A DNA stretch of 64,000 nt. Source: Streptosporangium subroseum. GTDB taxonomy: Bacteria; Actinomycetota; Actinomycetes; Streptosporangiales; Streptosporangiaceae. The notes under the pieces are model-generated. The model made no database searches, was not told the origin of the DNA, and was given only the letters and a program-made list of their open reading frames with translations. The translations under genes were made by a program, and so were the position numbers. The stretch spans positions 160,061 through 224,060 of the forward strand of contig NZ_FZOD01000010.1 of assembly GCF_900188345.1 (NCBI RefSeq), read 5' to 3'. This document shows, one piece after another, positions 16,812 to 25,091 of the stretch. Within the stretch, counting starts at the first letter, position 1, and every line of letters starts with the position of its first letter.

Positions 16812-17299
16812 GGCTTGAAGCACTCATCCAGATCGCTCTGCTTGACGTCCTCGGGCACGACCATGGCCGTTCCCGGCTTGGGATCGTCGACCTTGTATCC
16901 GCGGTCGCGGAGACACTTGGTCCGCTCGAGATTCAGGGACTGCACTTCCTGGTCGGTCAGCTTGGGCCCGTCATCAGCCGTCGGCGGTTTGCCGATCTTC
17001 TTCAGGCAGGCGTCCTCCGCGACCTTGTAGGCGTCCTGCCGGTCGCCGAAGTCGATCTGCCCGGCCTCCTTGGGAAGCTCGAAGCCCGCCTCGCTCAGGC
17101 ACGACCGGAACTTGGCCTCCCACGCGTCGTACTTCTGGTCGGCCGTGCCGGCCGAACCCGAATCGGAAGTGGAAGCGGAGGACGAGGTCGACGAGTCGCT
17201 CGCCTCATTCGCATTACTGCAACCGGCCAGCAGGCCCGCGAGGCAGGCGAAGGCCGCGAACGCGACGCGAGTACGAGGGAGGTGGAGTGTGCTGGGCAT
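16808..17299 (-). CDS. Cysteine-rich lipoprotein leading the ABC efflux operon
   Basis: A 163-residue lipoprotein with a signal peptide and lipobox LLAGC at about residue 27, then a Ser/Thr-rich spacer. The mature region has four spaced cysteines (FRSCLSEAGF, AEDACLKKIG, RTKCLRDRGY, LDECFKP) in a pattern seen in small actinobacterial lipoproteins beside MacB-type transporters. The precise function is unknown to me; a substrate-capturing or sensing role in the envelope is inferred from its position. It is the first gene of the four-gene ATGA-coupled operon, just downstream of a sensor kinase locus. Confidence 0.75.
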   Translation of the reverse strand: MPSTLHLPRTRVAFAAFACLAGLLAGCSNANEASDSSTSSSASTSDSGSAGTADQKYDAWEAKFRSCLSEAGFELPKEAGQIDFGDRQDAYKVAEDACLKKIGKPPTADDGPKLTDQEVQSLNLERTKCLRDRGYKVDDPKPGTAMVVPEDVKQSDLDECFKP

Positions 17300-17522
17300 G
17301 ATTCTTTCTTTCGGTGGCTGTGGTCGCCCGGTGATCAGGCGAGGAGCAGAGCACGTGAAAAGCCCTGGTTCTGAGAGGTTGGTACGCCGTTGCGGCGCAC
17401 TTCAGCCACCATGCGCGGTGCGGGTGTCCGCGCTGCCGCGGTCGCGTATCCACGGCCGCTTGGATACGCATCGGGCGTGTATCAGCCCTCGGCCGCGGAC
17501 GAACCCGGCTTCAGGAGTCGCT

Positions 17523-17700
17523 GGGGGAGCGCCGGACCCGGTATCGGTCCTCGGCGGTGAATCGCCCGGCCTCGGAAGCCCACGGGGAGTGCAGGACGGA
17601 CGCCGGCCCTTGGCCGCGGGTCGCCCGGCTTTGGAAGTTCTCGGGGAGTGCAGGACGGACGCCGGTCCTTGTCACGGGTCGCCCGGTCTCGTCGGGAGCG
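17523..17700 (+). repeat. About 60-bp tandem repeat, three copies, in a 412-bp gene-free gap
   Basis: Copies start near 17523, 17583 and 17642 and share CGGGGAGTGCAGGACGGACG or a variant, GGTCCT/GGCCCT and GGGTCGCCCGG. The last two are nearly identical; the first is diverged. They lie in the interval 17300-17711 between the sensor kinase stop and the lipoprotein start, both on the - strand. I see no ORF with coding character there. The upstream half (17330-17520) holds GC-rich sequence with no clear feature. Confidence 0.7.
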
Positions 17701-17711
17701 CCGGGCAGGTG

Positions 17712-18971
17712 TCAGCTCTCGGAGCCGACACCGTCCCGCAGGTGGAGCGTGGCGATCGCGCCACCGTCCGGGGCGTTGCCGAAGGTGAGCTCGGCGCCGA
17801 TCACCTGGGCCTGGCCGGCGGCGATGGTCAGGCCCAGGCCGTGACCCCGTCCGCGTTCGGCCGCGCCGGTGCGGAAGCGCTGCGGCCCCGTCGCCAGCAA
17901 CTCGTCCGGGAATCCGGGGCCGTGGTCGCGTACGACGATCGTCGTGCCGTTCACGGTGACCTCGACCGGAGACCGTCCGTGGCGGTGGGCGTTGGCGACC
18001 AGGTTGGCGACGATCCGGTCGAGGCGGCGAGGATCGGTGTCGGCGACCGGATCGCCGTTCACCGCCAGCCGGACCTGGAGCCCCGTCCGGCGTACGGACT
18101 CCTCGACGACCTGGTCGAGCGGCACCGAAGCACGATCGGCGCGTTCCGCGCCCGCGTCGAGGCGGGAGATCTCCAGCAGGTCCTCGATCAGCGCCCTCAG
18201 CACCCGCACCCGGTCCCTGACCAGCTCGGTGGCCTCCCCCTCGGGGAGGAGCTCGGCGGAGGTGACCAGGCCCATCAGCGGGGTACGCAGCTCGTGGGCC
18301 ACGTCGGCGGTGAAGCGTTGCTCGCTCAGCAGCCGGTCCTGCAGGCTGTCCGCCATCGAGTCGACGGCCGCCGAGATCTCGGTGATCTCATCGCCGCCCC
18401 GGCCGCCCACCCTGGTCCGGGCGTTCAGGTCGCCGTCCGCGATACGCCGCGCGGTTCGGGCCACCCGCCTCAGCCGCCGGTTGGGCAGCTCGGCGGCCAG
18501 CGCCGCCAGGGGCACGACAACGGCGAGCACGGCCAGCGAGGCCATCACGATGTGCCGGTCCAGGGCCCGCAGGCTGCGCATCTCGGTGCCCATGTCGATC
18601 TGCACGGCCAGCACCTGGCCGTCGATGGGCTCAGCCCCCCACATCCAGAGACTCTCCGGCTGGCGACCGTCGTACCAGGTGCTGAATCGCCCGGTGCTCC
18701 TGACCTGCTGGAGCAGTGCGGGCGGGATCTCCCCGCTGTAACCGGCCGACGCGTCGCCCGTGCGCCGGTAGTCGTTCTCCGCCTCCCCCATCGCGACGTA
18801 AGCCCGGCCCTCGCCCAGGCTCATGGAACGCTCAAGGGTGCTCCGGTGGACCAGTATCCCGACGGCCAGCGCGACCGCGCAGGACGCCATGGCCACCAAG
18901 GCCGCGATCTTCCAGCGCAGCGACCTCCAGTTCAGCAGCCTGCGCGCCGCCTGGACGATGGCGTGTCCCAT
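17712..18971 (-). CDS. Sensor histidine kinase (CseC-like)
   Basis: A 419-residue membrane kinase. Two transmembrane segments (about residues 22-42 and 140-165) enclose an extracytoplasmic sensor loop of about 100 residues. HAMP follows at about 165-215, then the H-box FTADVAHELRTPLMG with the phosphorylated His near 226, N-box NLVANAHRHG, G1 DHGPGFP and G2 RGHGLGLTIA. It begins 1 nt after the response regulator stop. Overall form resembles CseC-type envelope stress kinases. The ABC efflux operon lies downstream on the same strand and is the most likely target. Confidence 0.9.
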   Translation of the reverse strand: MGHAIVQAARRLLNWRSLRWKIAALVAMASCAVALAVGILVHRSTLERSMSLGEGRAYVAMGEAENDYRRTGDASAGYSGEIPPALLQQVRSTGRFSTWYDGRQPESLWMWGAEPIDGQVLAVQIDMGTEMRSLRALDRHIVMASLAVLAVVVPLAALAAELPNRRLRRVARTARRIADGDLNARTRVGGRGGDEITEISAAVDSMADSLQDRLLSEQRFTADVAHELRTPLMGLVTSAELLPEGEATELVRDRVRVLRALIEDLLEISRLDAGAERADRASVPLDQVVEESVRRTGLQVRLAVNGDPVADTDPRRLDRIVANLVANAHRHGRSPVEVTVNGTTIVVRDHGPGFPDELLATGPQRFRTGAAERGRGHGLGLTIAAGQAQVIGAELTFGNAPDGGAIATLHLRDGVGSES

Positions 18972-18972
18972 C

Positions 18973-19701
18973 TCAGCGCCGCAACTTGTAACCGAAGCCG
19001 CGGACCGTCTCGATCCGGTCGGGGCCGATCTTCTTGCGCAGCCGCTGGACACACAGGTCGACGACGCGGCTGTCCCCGTCCCAGCCGTAGTCCCAGACGT
19101 TGCGCAGCAGGGTCTGCCGGTCCAGCACGATCCCCGGGTTCGCCGCGAACTCCAGCAGCAACCGCAGCTCGGTGGGGGCCATCCCCACCGGCTCACCGGC
19201 CCGGCGCACCTCCAGGCCCTGGGGATCGATGGTCAGGTCCCCGAAGACCAGGTCGCCGGCGCCGCCTGCAGCGGGCTCCGGAGCGTGCTCGGGGCTCGGG
19301 GCGAAGGAGGCCCGGCGCAGCAGGGAACGGATCCTGGCCACCAGCACGGAGGTGTCGACCGGCTTGACGACGTAGTCGTCGGCCCCCGCCTCCAGACCCG
19401 ACACCACGTCCAGGGCGTCACCGCGCGCGGACATCATCAGGATCGGGGCCAGGCTCGACTCCCTGATCCTCCGGCACAGCCCGATGCCGTCCAGCCCCGG
19501 CAGCATCACGTCCAGCAGCAGCAGGTCGTGCGGCTGGTCCCTGAACAGTTCGAGGCCGGTCAGACCGTCGCCCGCGGTGCTCACGCGATAGCCGTAGCGT
19601 TCCAGGGCCATCCCGACCGCCCTGCGGATCACCTCGTCGTCCTCGACGAGCAGTACCGTGACAGGATCTGGTGGGCCACCGCCGACCTCTGAAACCGACA
19701 T
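18973..19701 (-). CDS. OmpR-family response regulator (CseB-like)
   Basis: A 242-residue regulator. The receiver domain has the acidic pocket VEDDE, phospho-acceptor Asp64 in LLLLDVMLPG, and the conserved Lys in YVVKPVD. The C-terminal winged helix covers about residues 150-240 and ends in DRIETVRGFGYKLRR. GGGGAGAA directly precedes the ATG at 19701. It is the first gene of a kinase/regulator pair, with an AT-rich promoter region upstream. Confidence 0.92.
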   Translation of the reverse strand: MSVSEVGGGPPDPVTVLLVEDDEVIRRAVGMALERYGYRVSTAGDGLTGLELFRDQPHDLLLLDVMLPGLDGIGLCRRIRESSLAPILMMSARGDALDVVSGLEAGADDYVVKPVDTSVLVARIRSLLRRASFAPSPEHAPEPAAGGAGDLVFGDLTIDPQGLEVRRAGEPVGMAPTELRLLLEFAANPGIVLDRQTLLRNVWDYGWDGDSRVVDLCVQRLRKKIGPDRIETVRGFGYKLRR

Positions 19702-19745
19702 TTCTCCCCAAATATGACTAAAAAGGTATAAAAGACAATATAAGG
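19702..19745 (-). promoter_or_regulatory. AT-rich promoter region of the response regulator
   Basis: About 45 bp of strongly AT-rich DNA, in an otherwise GC-rich window, directly precedes the regulator. Read on the - strand it contains TTATATTGTC, TTTTATACC and CATATTT, which supply several -10/-35-like boxes. I cannot choose one. The rest of the gap to 19921 shows no other feature. Confidence 0.4.
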
Positions 19746-19921
19746 ACTCTCTCCGTGGGGGCGCGAAGGCGTCGCCGGACCTCCTCCGGCGACCGGTACG
19801 CCGCGGCGGCGCGCACCCCGGCCACCCCGCGAGATCCGCAGGTGCCCATGGTGTCGGTGCCGGACCTCCGTGACGGCTCAGCCGTGTATCAGCCGTGAAT
19901 CAATCCGTCGGATCACGCGTA

Positions 19922-21028
19922 TCAGGGGGCCGCCAGGAGGGTGAACTCGCTCCGGCCGGAGACGACGCCGTTGATCTGGAGCTCGATCGCGTGCTCGCCG
20001 GGATAGTAGCGCCGGGTGGTGATCTCGCGGAAGGAGTGCTCGCGGGAGAGCTGCCGTCGTTCGCCGGGGGCGAGCGTCACAGTGGTGAGCTTGAAGGTCT
20101 TGCCGCGCTGACTGCCGTTCGCCTTCATGTGGTGCACGATGTAGTCGATGGCGAGCGTCGCCGGCTCGGCCGCGGTGTTGGTGATCGTCGCGGTGAAACC
20201 GACGGTTCCGCCGAACGGGATCCGCGTCGTCGCCAGGGCCGGCCCGACGATGTCGATGGCGGCGTGTGTGAAGCCCAGCAGGCCGAGCGCGCCGGGGTGG
20301 CCTTTTTTGACGAGGGTGCGGAGCCCGTGCCTGACGAGGCGCGGGGTGTTCTCGTCCGGCTCCGAGAGCCAGGCGGCCGCGGTCTCGACGACGATCTCCG
20401 GTTGCTGCCTGCTCAGGTCGTTCAGATGATTGGCGACGGAGCGTCGCACGTATTCGCTCTCGTCGCGATACAGGGCGTTGATGATGGGGAGGGTCGCCCG
20501 GGGATCGACCATGATCGCCGGAACCCGCTTCGCCCAGGGCAGGAACGCCCGGGTGCCCTCGGACGCCAGGCGGCGGACGTGTTCGTCGGGCGAGGCGGTC
20601 CAGGTGAGGACGGCGGCGAGGGCGCGGTCGAAATCATGGTCGAGGAGCGCGCGGATGGCGAACTCGGACGTGAGGCGGGAGGTGAGCTCGGCGAGCATGG
20701 CCATGGCGTCGTCGAAGGCGTCGGTGCCGCCGTCGTCGATCGCCTTCGCGGCGATCGCGCCGGTGACCGGCCAGATCAGCCACCCGCTGAAGGGCGGCAG
20801 CCCGTCCCGCGCCGCGCGGATCGTGCGGGCGAACGCGTCGTAGTCGCCGGGCAGGTCCCGCAGCAGCGCGTCCCTGAGCAGGTCGCTGCGTTCCCGCAGC
20901 GACAGGGGCGCGAGCTCGCCGGCGGCGGTGCGGAGCGCGGTGAGCGGTGCGCCGGGCGCGGCCGCCGCGATCGCTTCGATCAGCGCCTTGGCGGTGTGAT
21001 CACCGATGAGCTCGTCGGCGAAGGGCAT
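19922..21028 (-). CDS. DNA alkylation repair (AlkD-like) HEAT-repeat protein
   Basis: A 368-residue helical-repeat protein. Segments such as HVRRLASEGTRAFLPWAKRVP and SEYVRRSVANHLNDLS (about residues 165-250) are typical of the HEAT repeats in the AlkD/DNA-alkylation-repair superfamily. The last 110 residues are beta-rich (GGTVGFTATITNTAAEPATLAID..., RYYPGEHAIELQING) and resemble an Ig-like addition. GGGAGGAA precedes the ATG at 21028. Glycosylase activity is assumed from the family; I cannot confirm the catalytic residues by eye. It stands alone between a two-component locus and a divergent regulator-like gene. Confidence 0.75.
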   Translation of the reverse strand: MPFADELIGDHTAKALIEAIAAAAPGAPLTALRTAAGELAPLSLRERSDLLRDALLRDLPGDYDAFARTIRAARDGLPPFSGWLIWPVTGAIAAKAIDDGGTDAFDDAMAMLAELTSRLTSEFAIRALLDHDFDRALAAVLTWTASPDEHVRRLASEGTRAFLPWAKRVPAIMVDPRATLPIINALYRDESEYVRRSVANHLNDLSRQQPEIVVETAAAWLSEPDENTPRLVRHGLRTLVKKGHPGALGLLGFTHAAIDIVGPALATTRIPFGGTVGFTATITNTAAEPATLAIDYIVHHMKANGSQRGKTFKLTTVTLAPGERRQLSREHSFREITTRRYYPGEHAIELQINGVVSGRSEFTLLAAP

Positions 21029-21206
21029 GGGTTCCTCCCGTGTGTCGAGTCGGCATCCGGCTGCCACCCGTATGAATTCTCTCGTGCGCCGAGCCGATAT
21101 CCGGCCGCCGCCGGTGCCGGCGAGATCAATCGCGGCGGATGGCGAGGGGGAGCCGTACGGTTGCCTGGGCGCGTCGCACCTGGAAGCGAGGAGTAGCGTG
21201 GTCGTC

Positions 21207-21869
21207 ATGCCGGCCGCGTCCACGAACAAGCTCGGGGAGTTCCTCCGGGCCCATCGCGCGCGCCTCGATCCCGTGGACGTCGGCCTGCGCGGGGGAGGCG
21301 ACCGCAGGGTCGCCGGGCTGAATCCCCACCTGGCACCGGGCGGCTCACGAGACCTGGTCCACCCGGCGCTGCTGCGGCTGCTGGACTCCTTCCCCTCCGC
21401 GGCCGCATACGTGCTGAGCCCCGCGTTCGAGGTGCTCGCCACCAACGCCGTCGCCGCCGCGCTGCTCTTGCCCTTCTCCGGCATGACCAACATGGTCCGG
21501 GTGCTGTTCCAGCACCCGCAGGCGCGGACCGTGTTCGTCGAATGGCCCACCCTGGCGGGGCAGACCGTCCATGCCCTGCGTCTCAACGCGGGTTACCACC
21601 CGGACGATCCGGAGATCAGGGCGCTCGTCGACGAGCTTCTGCGGACCTCTCCCGAGTTCCGGGCCCTGTGGCAGGACCAGGCCGTGAGCGGGCTCCCTCG
21701 CACGTTCAAGGTCTTCGTCCATCCGGAGGTGGGTCGCGTCGAGCTGACCTACCAGACCTTCGACGTCCGCGACGCTCCCGGCCAGCAACTGCTCGTCGGC
21801 ACACCGGAGCCCGGAAGCCGCAGCGCCGACGCCCTCGCCTACCTGGGTTCCGTGCACGCCACGGCCTGA
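21207..21869 (+). CDS. MmyB-type regulator lacking its HTH (internal deletion)
   Basis: The C-terminal two-thirds match the MmyB-like ligand-binding domain of actinobacterial XRE regulators: PALLRLLDSFPSAAAYVLSPAFEVLATNAVAAALL, then NMVRVLFQHPQAR and LTYQTFDV..APGQQLLVGTPEPGS. The N terminus (LGEFLRAHRARLDPVDVGL..GGDRRVAGL) is also the family start. Between them only about a dozen residues occur where homologues carry the roughly 60-residue helix-turn-helix (REE..LAGVS...RLEQGR). The reading frame is intact. It is either a natural DNA-binding-dead form or a recent in-frame deletion. GTG 21198 is an alternative start; GAGGAG lies at 21188. Confidence 0.75.
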   Translation: MPAASTNKLGEFLRAHRARLDPVDVGLRGGGDRRVAGLNPHLAPGGSRDLVHPALLRLLDSFPSAAAYVLSPAFEVLATNAVAAALLLPFSGMTNMVRVLFQHPQARTVFVEWPTLAGQTVHALRLNAGYHPDDPEIRALVDELLRTSPEFRALWQDQAVSGLPRTFKVFVHPEVGRVELTYQTFDVRDAPGQQLLVGTPEPGSRSADALAYLGSVHATA

Positions 21870-21930
21870 GCCGCAAGACGGATCCCCCGGGACATCGCTC
21901 TGCCCCGATCCTGCGTGACCGCGGGCGGGC

Positions 21931-21985
21931 GGAGAAGGCCGTGTCTTCCCGGGTGCGGCGCACCTAGGAAGACACGGCCTTCTCC
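21931..21985. terminator. Long perfect terminator hairpin
   Basis: GGAGAAGGCCGTGTCTTCC (21931-21949) is exactly complementary to GGAAGACACGGCCTTCTCC (21967-21985), with a 17-nt loop. The 19-bp stem lies after the MmyB-type gene and before the SDR gene. A terminator is the simplest reading, though a regulatory inverted repeat is possible. Confidence 0.75.
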
Positions 21986-22057
21986 CGGCGCGGCGGCGGA
22001 CGCACGCTTGGTCTCGCGGCACTCCCGCCGCGAGACCAGCGTTTTCCAGGAGTTCTC

Positions 22058-22801
22058 ATGAGCAGCCCGTCGACCGCCGACAGCAAGATTGTCCTCATTA
22101 CCGGTGCCAGCAGCGGCATCGGTGAGGCGACCGCCCGTCGCCTGGCCGCCGACGGCCACCACGTCGTCCTCGGCGCGCGGCGCGTGGACCGGCTGGAGGC
22201 GCTCGCCGGCGAGATCCGCACCGCGGGCGGCCGAGCCGACCACGGGGAGCTCGACGTGACGAGCCTCGACAGCGTGCGTGCCTTCGCCGAGACCGCCCAC
22301 GAGCGTCACGGTCGCATCGACGTGCTCGTCAACAACGCGGGCGTGATGCCGCTGTCGACGATCGACGCGCTGCGCGTCGACGAGTGGAACCAGATGATCG
22401 ACGTGAACCTGCGCGGCACCCTGTACGGCATCGCGGCCGTCCTGCCGCACATGCGTGCCCGGGGCGCCGGCCACATCGTCAACGTCGCCTCGACGTCGGC
22501 GCACCGGGTCGACCCCACGGCGGCCGTCTACTGCGCCACCAAGTACGCCGTCCGGGCGCTCTCCGAGGGACTGCGCCAGGAGAGCCGGGACATCCGCGTG
22601 ACCGTTGTGAGCCCGGGCTTCACCCGCTCGGAACTCACCGACCACGGCGGCGACCCGGAGACACAGGCCGTCGCGCGGGCCGCGATGGAACAATTCGCCA
22701 TCCCGGCCTCCGCCGTCGCGGACGCCATCGGATACGCGATCGGCCGGCCCGGCGACGTCGACGTCAACGAACTTGTCGTCCGCCCCACCGCCCAGGGCTG
22801 A
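22058..22801 (+). CDS. Short-chain dehydrogenase/reductase (SDR)
   Basis: A 247-residue classical SDR that oxidises or reduces an unknown alcohol/ketone with NAD(P). It has the cofactor motif TGASSGIGEA, GARR after beta strand 2 (suggesting NADP preference), NNAG, and the catalytic Ser/Tyr/Lys set in NVASTSAHRV...AVYCATKYA. Length and all motifs are normal. It starts 72 nt after a strong terminator. It converges on the lytic transglycosylase gene, only 22 nt away. Substrate cannot be predicted. Confidence 0.92.
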   Translation: MSSPSTADSKIVLITGASSGIGEATARRLAADGHHVVLGARRVDRLEALAGEIRTAGGRADHGELDVTSLDSVRAFAETAHERHGRIDVLVNNAGVMPLSTIDALRVDEWNQMIDVNLRGTLYGIAAVLPHMRARGAGHIVNVASTSAHRVDPTAAVYCATKYAVRALSEGLRQESRDIRVTVVSPGFTRSELTDHGGDPETQAVARAAMEQFAIPASAVADAIGYAIGRPGDVDVNELVVRPTAQG

Positions 22802-22823
22802 TCGCGATGCGCAAGGAGCGAGG

Positions 22824-23879
22824 TCAGGGGCCGGTGAGGCGGCGGTCGCCACGGGTGGTGACCACGAACACCTGCCAGTTGTAGTAGGCGTAGTAGTTTC
22901 TGATGTCCTGCTTGATCTGGCGGGCGTGCAGCAGCACCGCGTTGACGTACGCCTGGGAGTGGTTGTAGGCGTACAGCGCACGCCGGTAGTCGCGCGGCGC
23001 CCCCGAGGCGTGCAGGTAGTTGGCCGCGGCGAGCAGGGCGTCCCGGGTGTCCTGGACGTCGCCGCCCATCCCGTAGGCCTTCCACGTTCCCGGCATGAAC
23101 TGCATGGGGCCCTGGGCGCCCGTGTAACTCGGTGACCTCACGCGGCCGAACTTGGTCTCGACGAACATCACCGCCGCCAGCACCTCCCACTCGACGCCGA
23201 ACCGGCGCTCGGCATACCGGAAGTGGTCGAGCAGGACATCCGCCGGCTTGGGCGGCTGGACGCGGAATTTCGCCGACCCGCTGATGGGGTGGACCAGGGA
23301 GAGCAGGTCCCGGGCGGCCGTCACGTTGTCCTTCGCCTGCCCGGCCAGGGCCTTCGGCAGCTTGGCGTAGGTGCGGGAGGCGACCTGTGGATTGCGGGCG
23401 AGGTAGCGGTAGATGCGCTGCTGCTGCAGGGCCAGCAGCACCATCGGCTCCGGAGGCTGCCCCTTGGCGGGGTCTCCCTTGCGCGTCCAGTCGTCCGTGG
23501 CACGCCGGAGCGCCGCGACGGTGTCGGTCAGGGAACGGGCCAGCCGCGCCGGGTCCTTGGGGATCGGAGCGTCCGGGTCGGGCAGGGCGGGCGCCTGGCG
23601 TACGGGCTCCTTCGCCGGGGGCGTCGCCGACCGCTCCGGAGCCGGTTGCGTCGCCGTCTGGAGGGGAGCACCCGATGAGGCGGCGCTCTGCGCGCCGGCA
23701 CAACCGGAGATCGCAACGGTCAGGCCGACGAGTGAGGCGACCATCGGCCTCGCGCGCGATCGGCCCGCGCGCATGCCCGGTGGCCTGTCACCCGGGGCGT
23801 CTCCCCGGGCGGGCGTCGTCCGCCCGCCCGGCCGGTGGCCGTGCTCCGGCTGTGCGATCTCCGCGCGCTGATCCTTCAT
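22824..23879 (-). CDS. Lytic transglycosylase lipoprotein
   Basis: A 351-residue exported murein hydrolase. A lipobox-like VAISGC lies about 60 residues from the ATG at 23879; an internal ATG at 23774 would give a more normal signal peptide and may be the true start. The catalytic domain (about residues 215-335) shows the SLT-like motifs LAAVMFVETKFGRVRSPSYTG (catalytic Glu), AQGPMQFMPGTW and ALYAYNHSQAYVNAVL. A Pro/Ala-rich spacer precedes it. It cleaves peptidoglycan glycan strands at the cell surface. The region upstream (23880-24177) is gene-free with nothing I recognise. Confidence 0.87.
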   Translation of the reverse strand: MKDQRAEIAQPEHGHRPGGRTTPARGDAPGDRPPGMRAGRSRARPMVASLVGLTVAISGCAGAQSAASSGAPLQTATQPAPERSATPPAKEPVRQAPALPDPDAPIPKDPARLARSLTDTVAALRRATDDWTRKGDPAKGQPPEPMVLLALQQQRIYRYLARNPQVASRTYAKLPKALAGQAKDNVTAARDLLSLVHPISGSAKFRVQPPKPADVLLDHFRYAERRFGVEWEVLAAVMFVETKFGRVRSPSYTGAQGPMQFMPGTWKAYGMGGDVQDTRDALLAAANYLHASGAPRDYRRALYAYNHSQAYVNAVLLHARQIKQDIRNYYAYYNWQVFVVTTRGDRRLTGP

Positions 23880-24177
23880 CGGCCCCAACGTATCCCGAGC
23901 ACGATCTCTCAGGTGGGTTTTCCGAGTGCTCTGCGGGGATCGCGCCGGTTCGGACGATCCCGGAACCGCCGGCGGGTGGCGACGCCATGCGTGCCGAGGG
24001 GTGACCCGTGTCAGTCCCGGGACATGCGGGGCATCGGGAAGGCCGTCGACACGACGGGAACCGATCCCGATCGCGCCTTCTCAGCTGACCGAGGTCCGCC
24101 CCCGCCGTTCCGGCGCCGCCCGCGGACCCGAGCATTCGGACGGGCCGCGAGACGGTGAGCCGGACGGCCGGGTGCGG

Positions 24178-25089
24178 TCACTTGCTGAAACCGGCCGTCA
24201 GGCCGCTGAGCAGTTGACGGCGGCCGATGATGTACATGGCCAGGATGGGGAGCGAGGTCAGCACGACGGAGGCGAGTACGGCGGGCACGTTCACGCTGTA
24301 CTGCCCCTGGAAGCTCCACAGCGCGAGCGGCAGCGTGCGCTTGTCGGGGCTCTGGGTGAGGACCAGCGGCAGCAGGAACCCGTTCCAGATCGTCAGTGCG
24401 TTGTAGATCGTCACTGTCACCACGGCCGGCATGGTGAGCGGCAGGGCCAGACGCAGGAGCGTCGCGACCTCGCCCGCGCCGTCCAGCCGCATCGACTCGA
24501 ACAGCTCCTTGGGCACGTCACGGATGAAGTTGGCCAGGATCAGCACCGACAGCGGGATCGCGAAGGCGATGGACGGGAGGATCAGCCCCAGCAGCGAGTC
24601 GTAGAGGTGCAGCCGGATGATGATCAGGAAGACCGGGATGATGGTCGCCTGCAGCGGGATGGCCAGCCCCATGAGAAAGAGCGAGTTCACCCCGCGCAGG
24701 AAGCGGCGGCCGCCGCCCCGGACGATCGCGTACGCCGCCATGAACGAGACCGCGACCGCCGGGATGACCGCGCCGACGGTCACGATGAGGCTGTTGACGA
24801 AGTACAGCGGGAAGTCGGACTCGACGACCATCTGGTAGTTGGCGAGGGTCGGCTCGGTCGGCGGCAACAGCGGGTTGGTGGCGTAGTAGGAGCTCTGTGC
24901 CTTGAAGCTGGTGATGACGATCCAGTAGATCGGCACGATCACGATCGCCAGCCACAGCCAGCTCACGGCCCCGCCCAGCCAGTTGGGGCCGTCGCTGCCC
25001 GGACGCCGCCGGCGCTTGCGGCGGTGCCCGTGCGGTTCTGATTCGAGCGTCTCGGCCCGCTTGATCCCCGTCGTCTGGGTCAAGCTCAT
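24178..25089 (-). CDS. Carbohydrate ABC transporter permease, MalG type
   Basis: A 303-residue inner-membrane permease of a sugar importer. It has six predicted transmembrane segments and the EAA loop ESMRLDGAGEVATLLRLALPLTMPA, which docks the ATPase. A basic N-terminal stretch (HRRKRRRRPG) precedes the first segment. It is last in the importer operon, 2 nt from the MalF-type permease. No ATPase gene is present, as usual in actinomycetes, where a shared MsiK-type ATPase serves such systems. Confidence 0.92.
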   Translation of the reverse strand: MSLTQTTGIKRAETLESEPHGHRRKRRRRPGSDGPNWLGGAVSWLWLAIVIVPIYWIVITSFKAQSSYYATNPLLPPTEPTLANYQMVVESDFPLYFVNSLIVTVGAVIPAVAVSFMAAYAIVRGGGRRFLRGVNSLFLMGLAIPLQATIIPVFLIIIRLHLYDSLLGLILPSIAFAIPLSVLILANFIRDVPKELFESMRLDGAGEVATLLRLALPLTMPAVVTVTIYNALTIWNGFLLPLVLTQSPDKRTLPLALWSFQGQYSVNVPAVLASVVLTSLPILAMYIIGRRQLLSGLTAGFSK

Positions 25090-25091
25090 GG

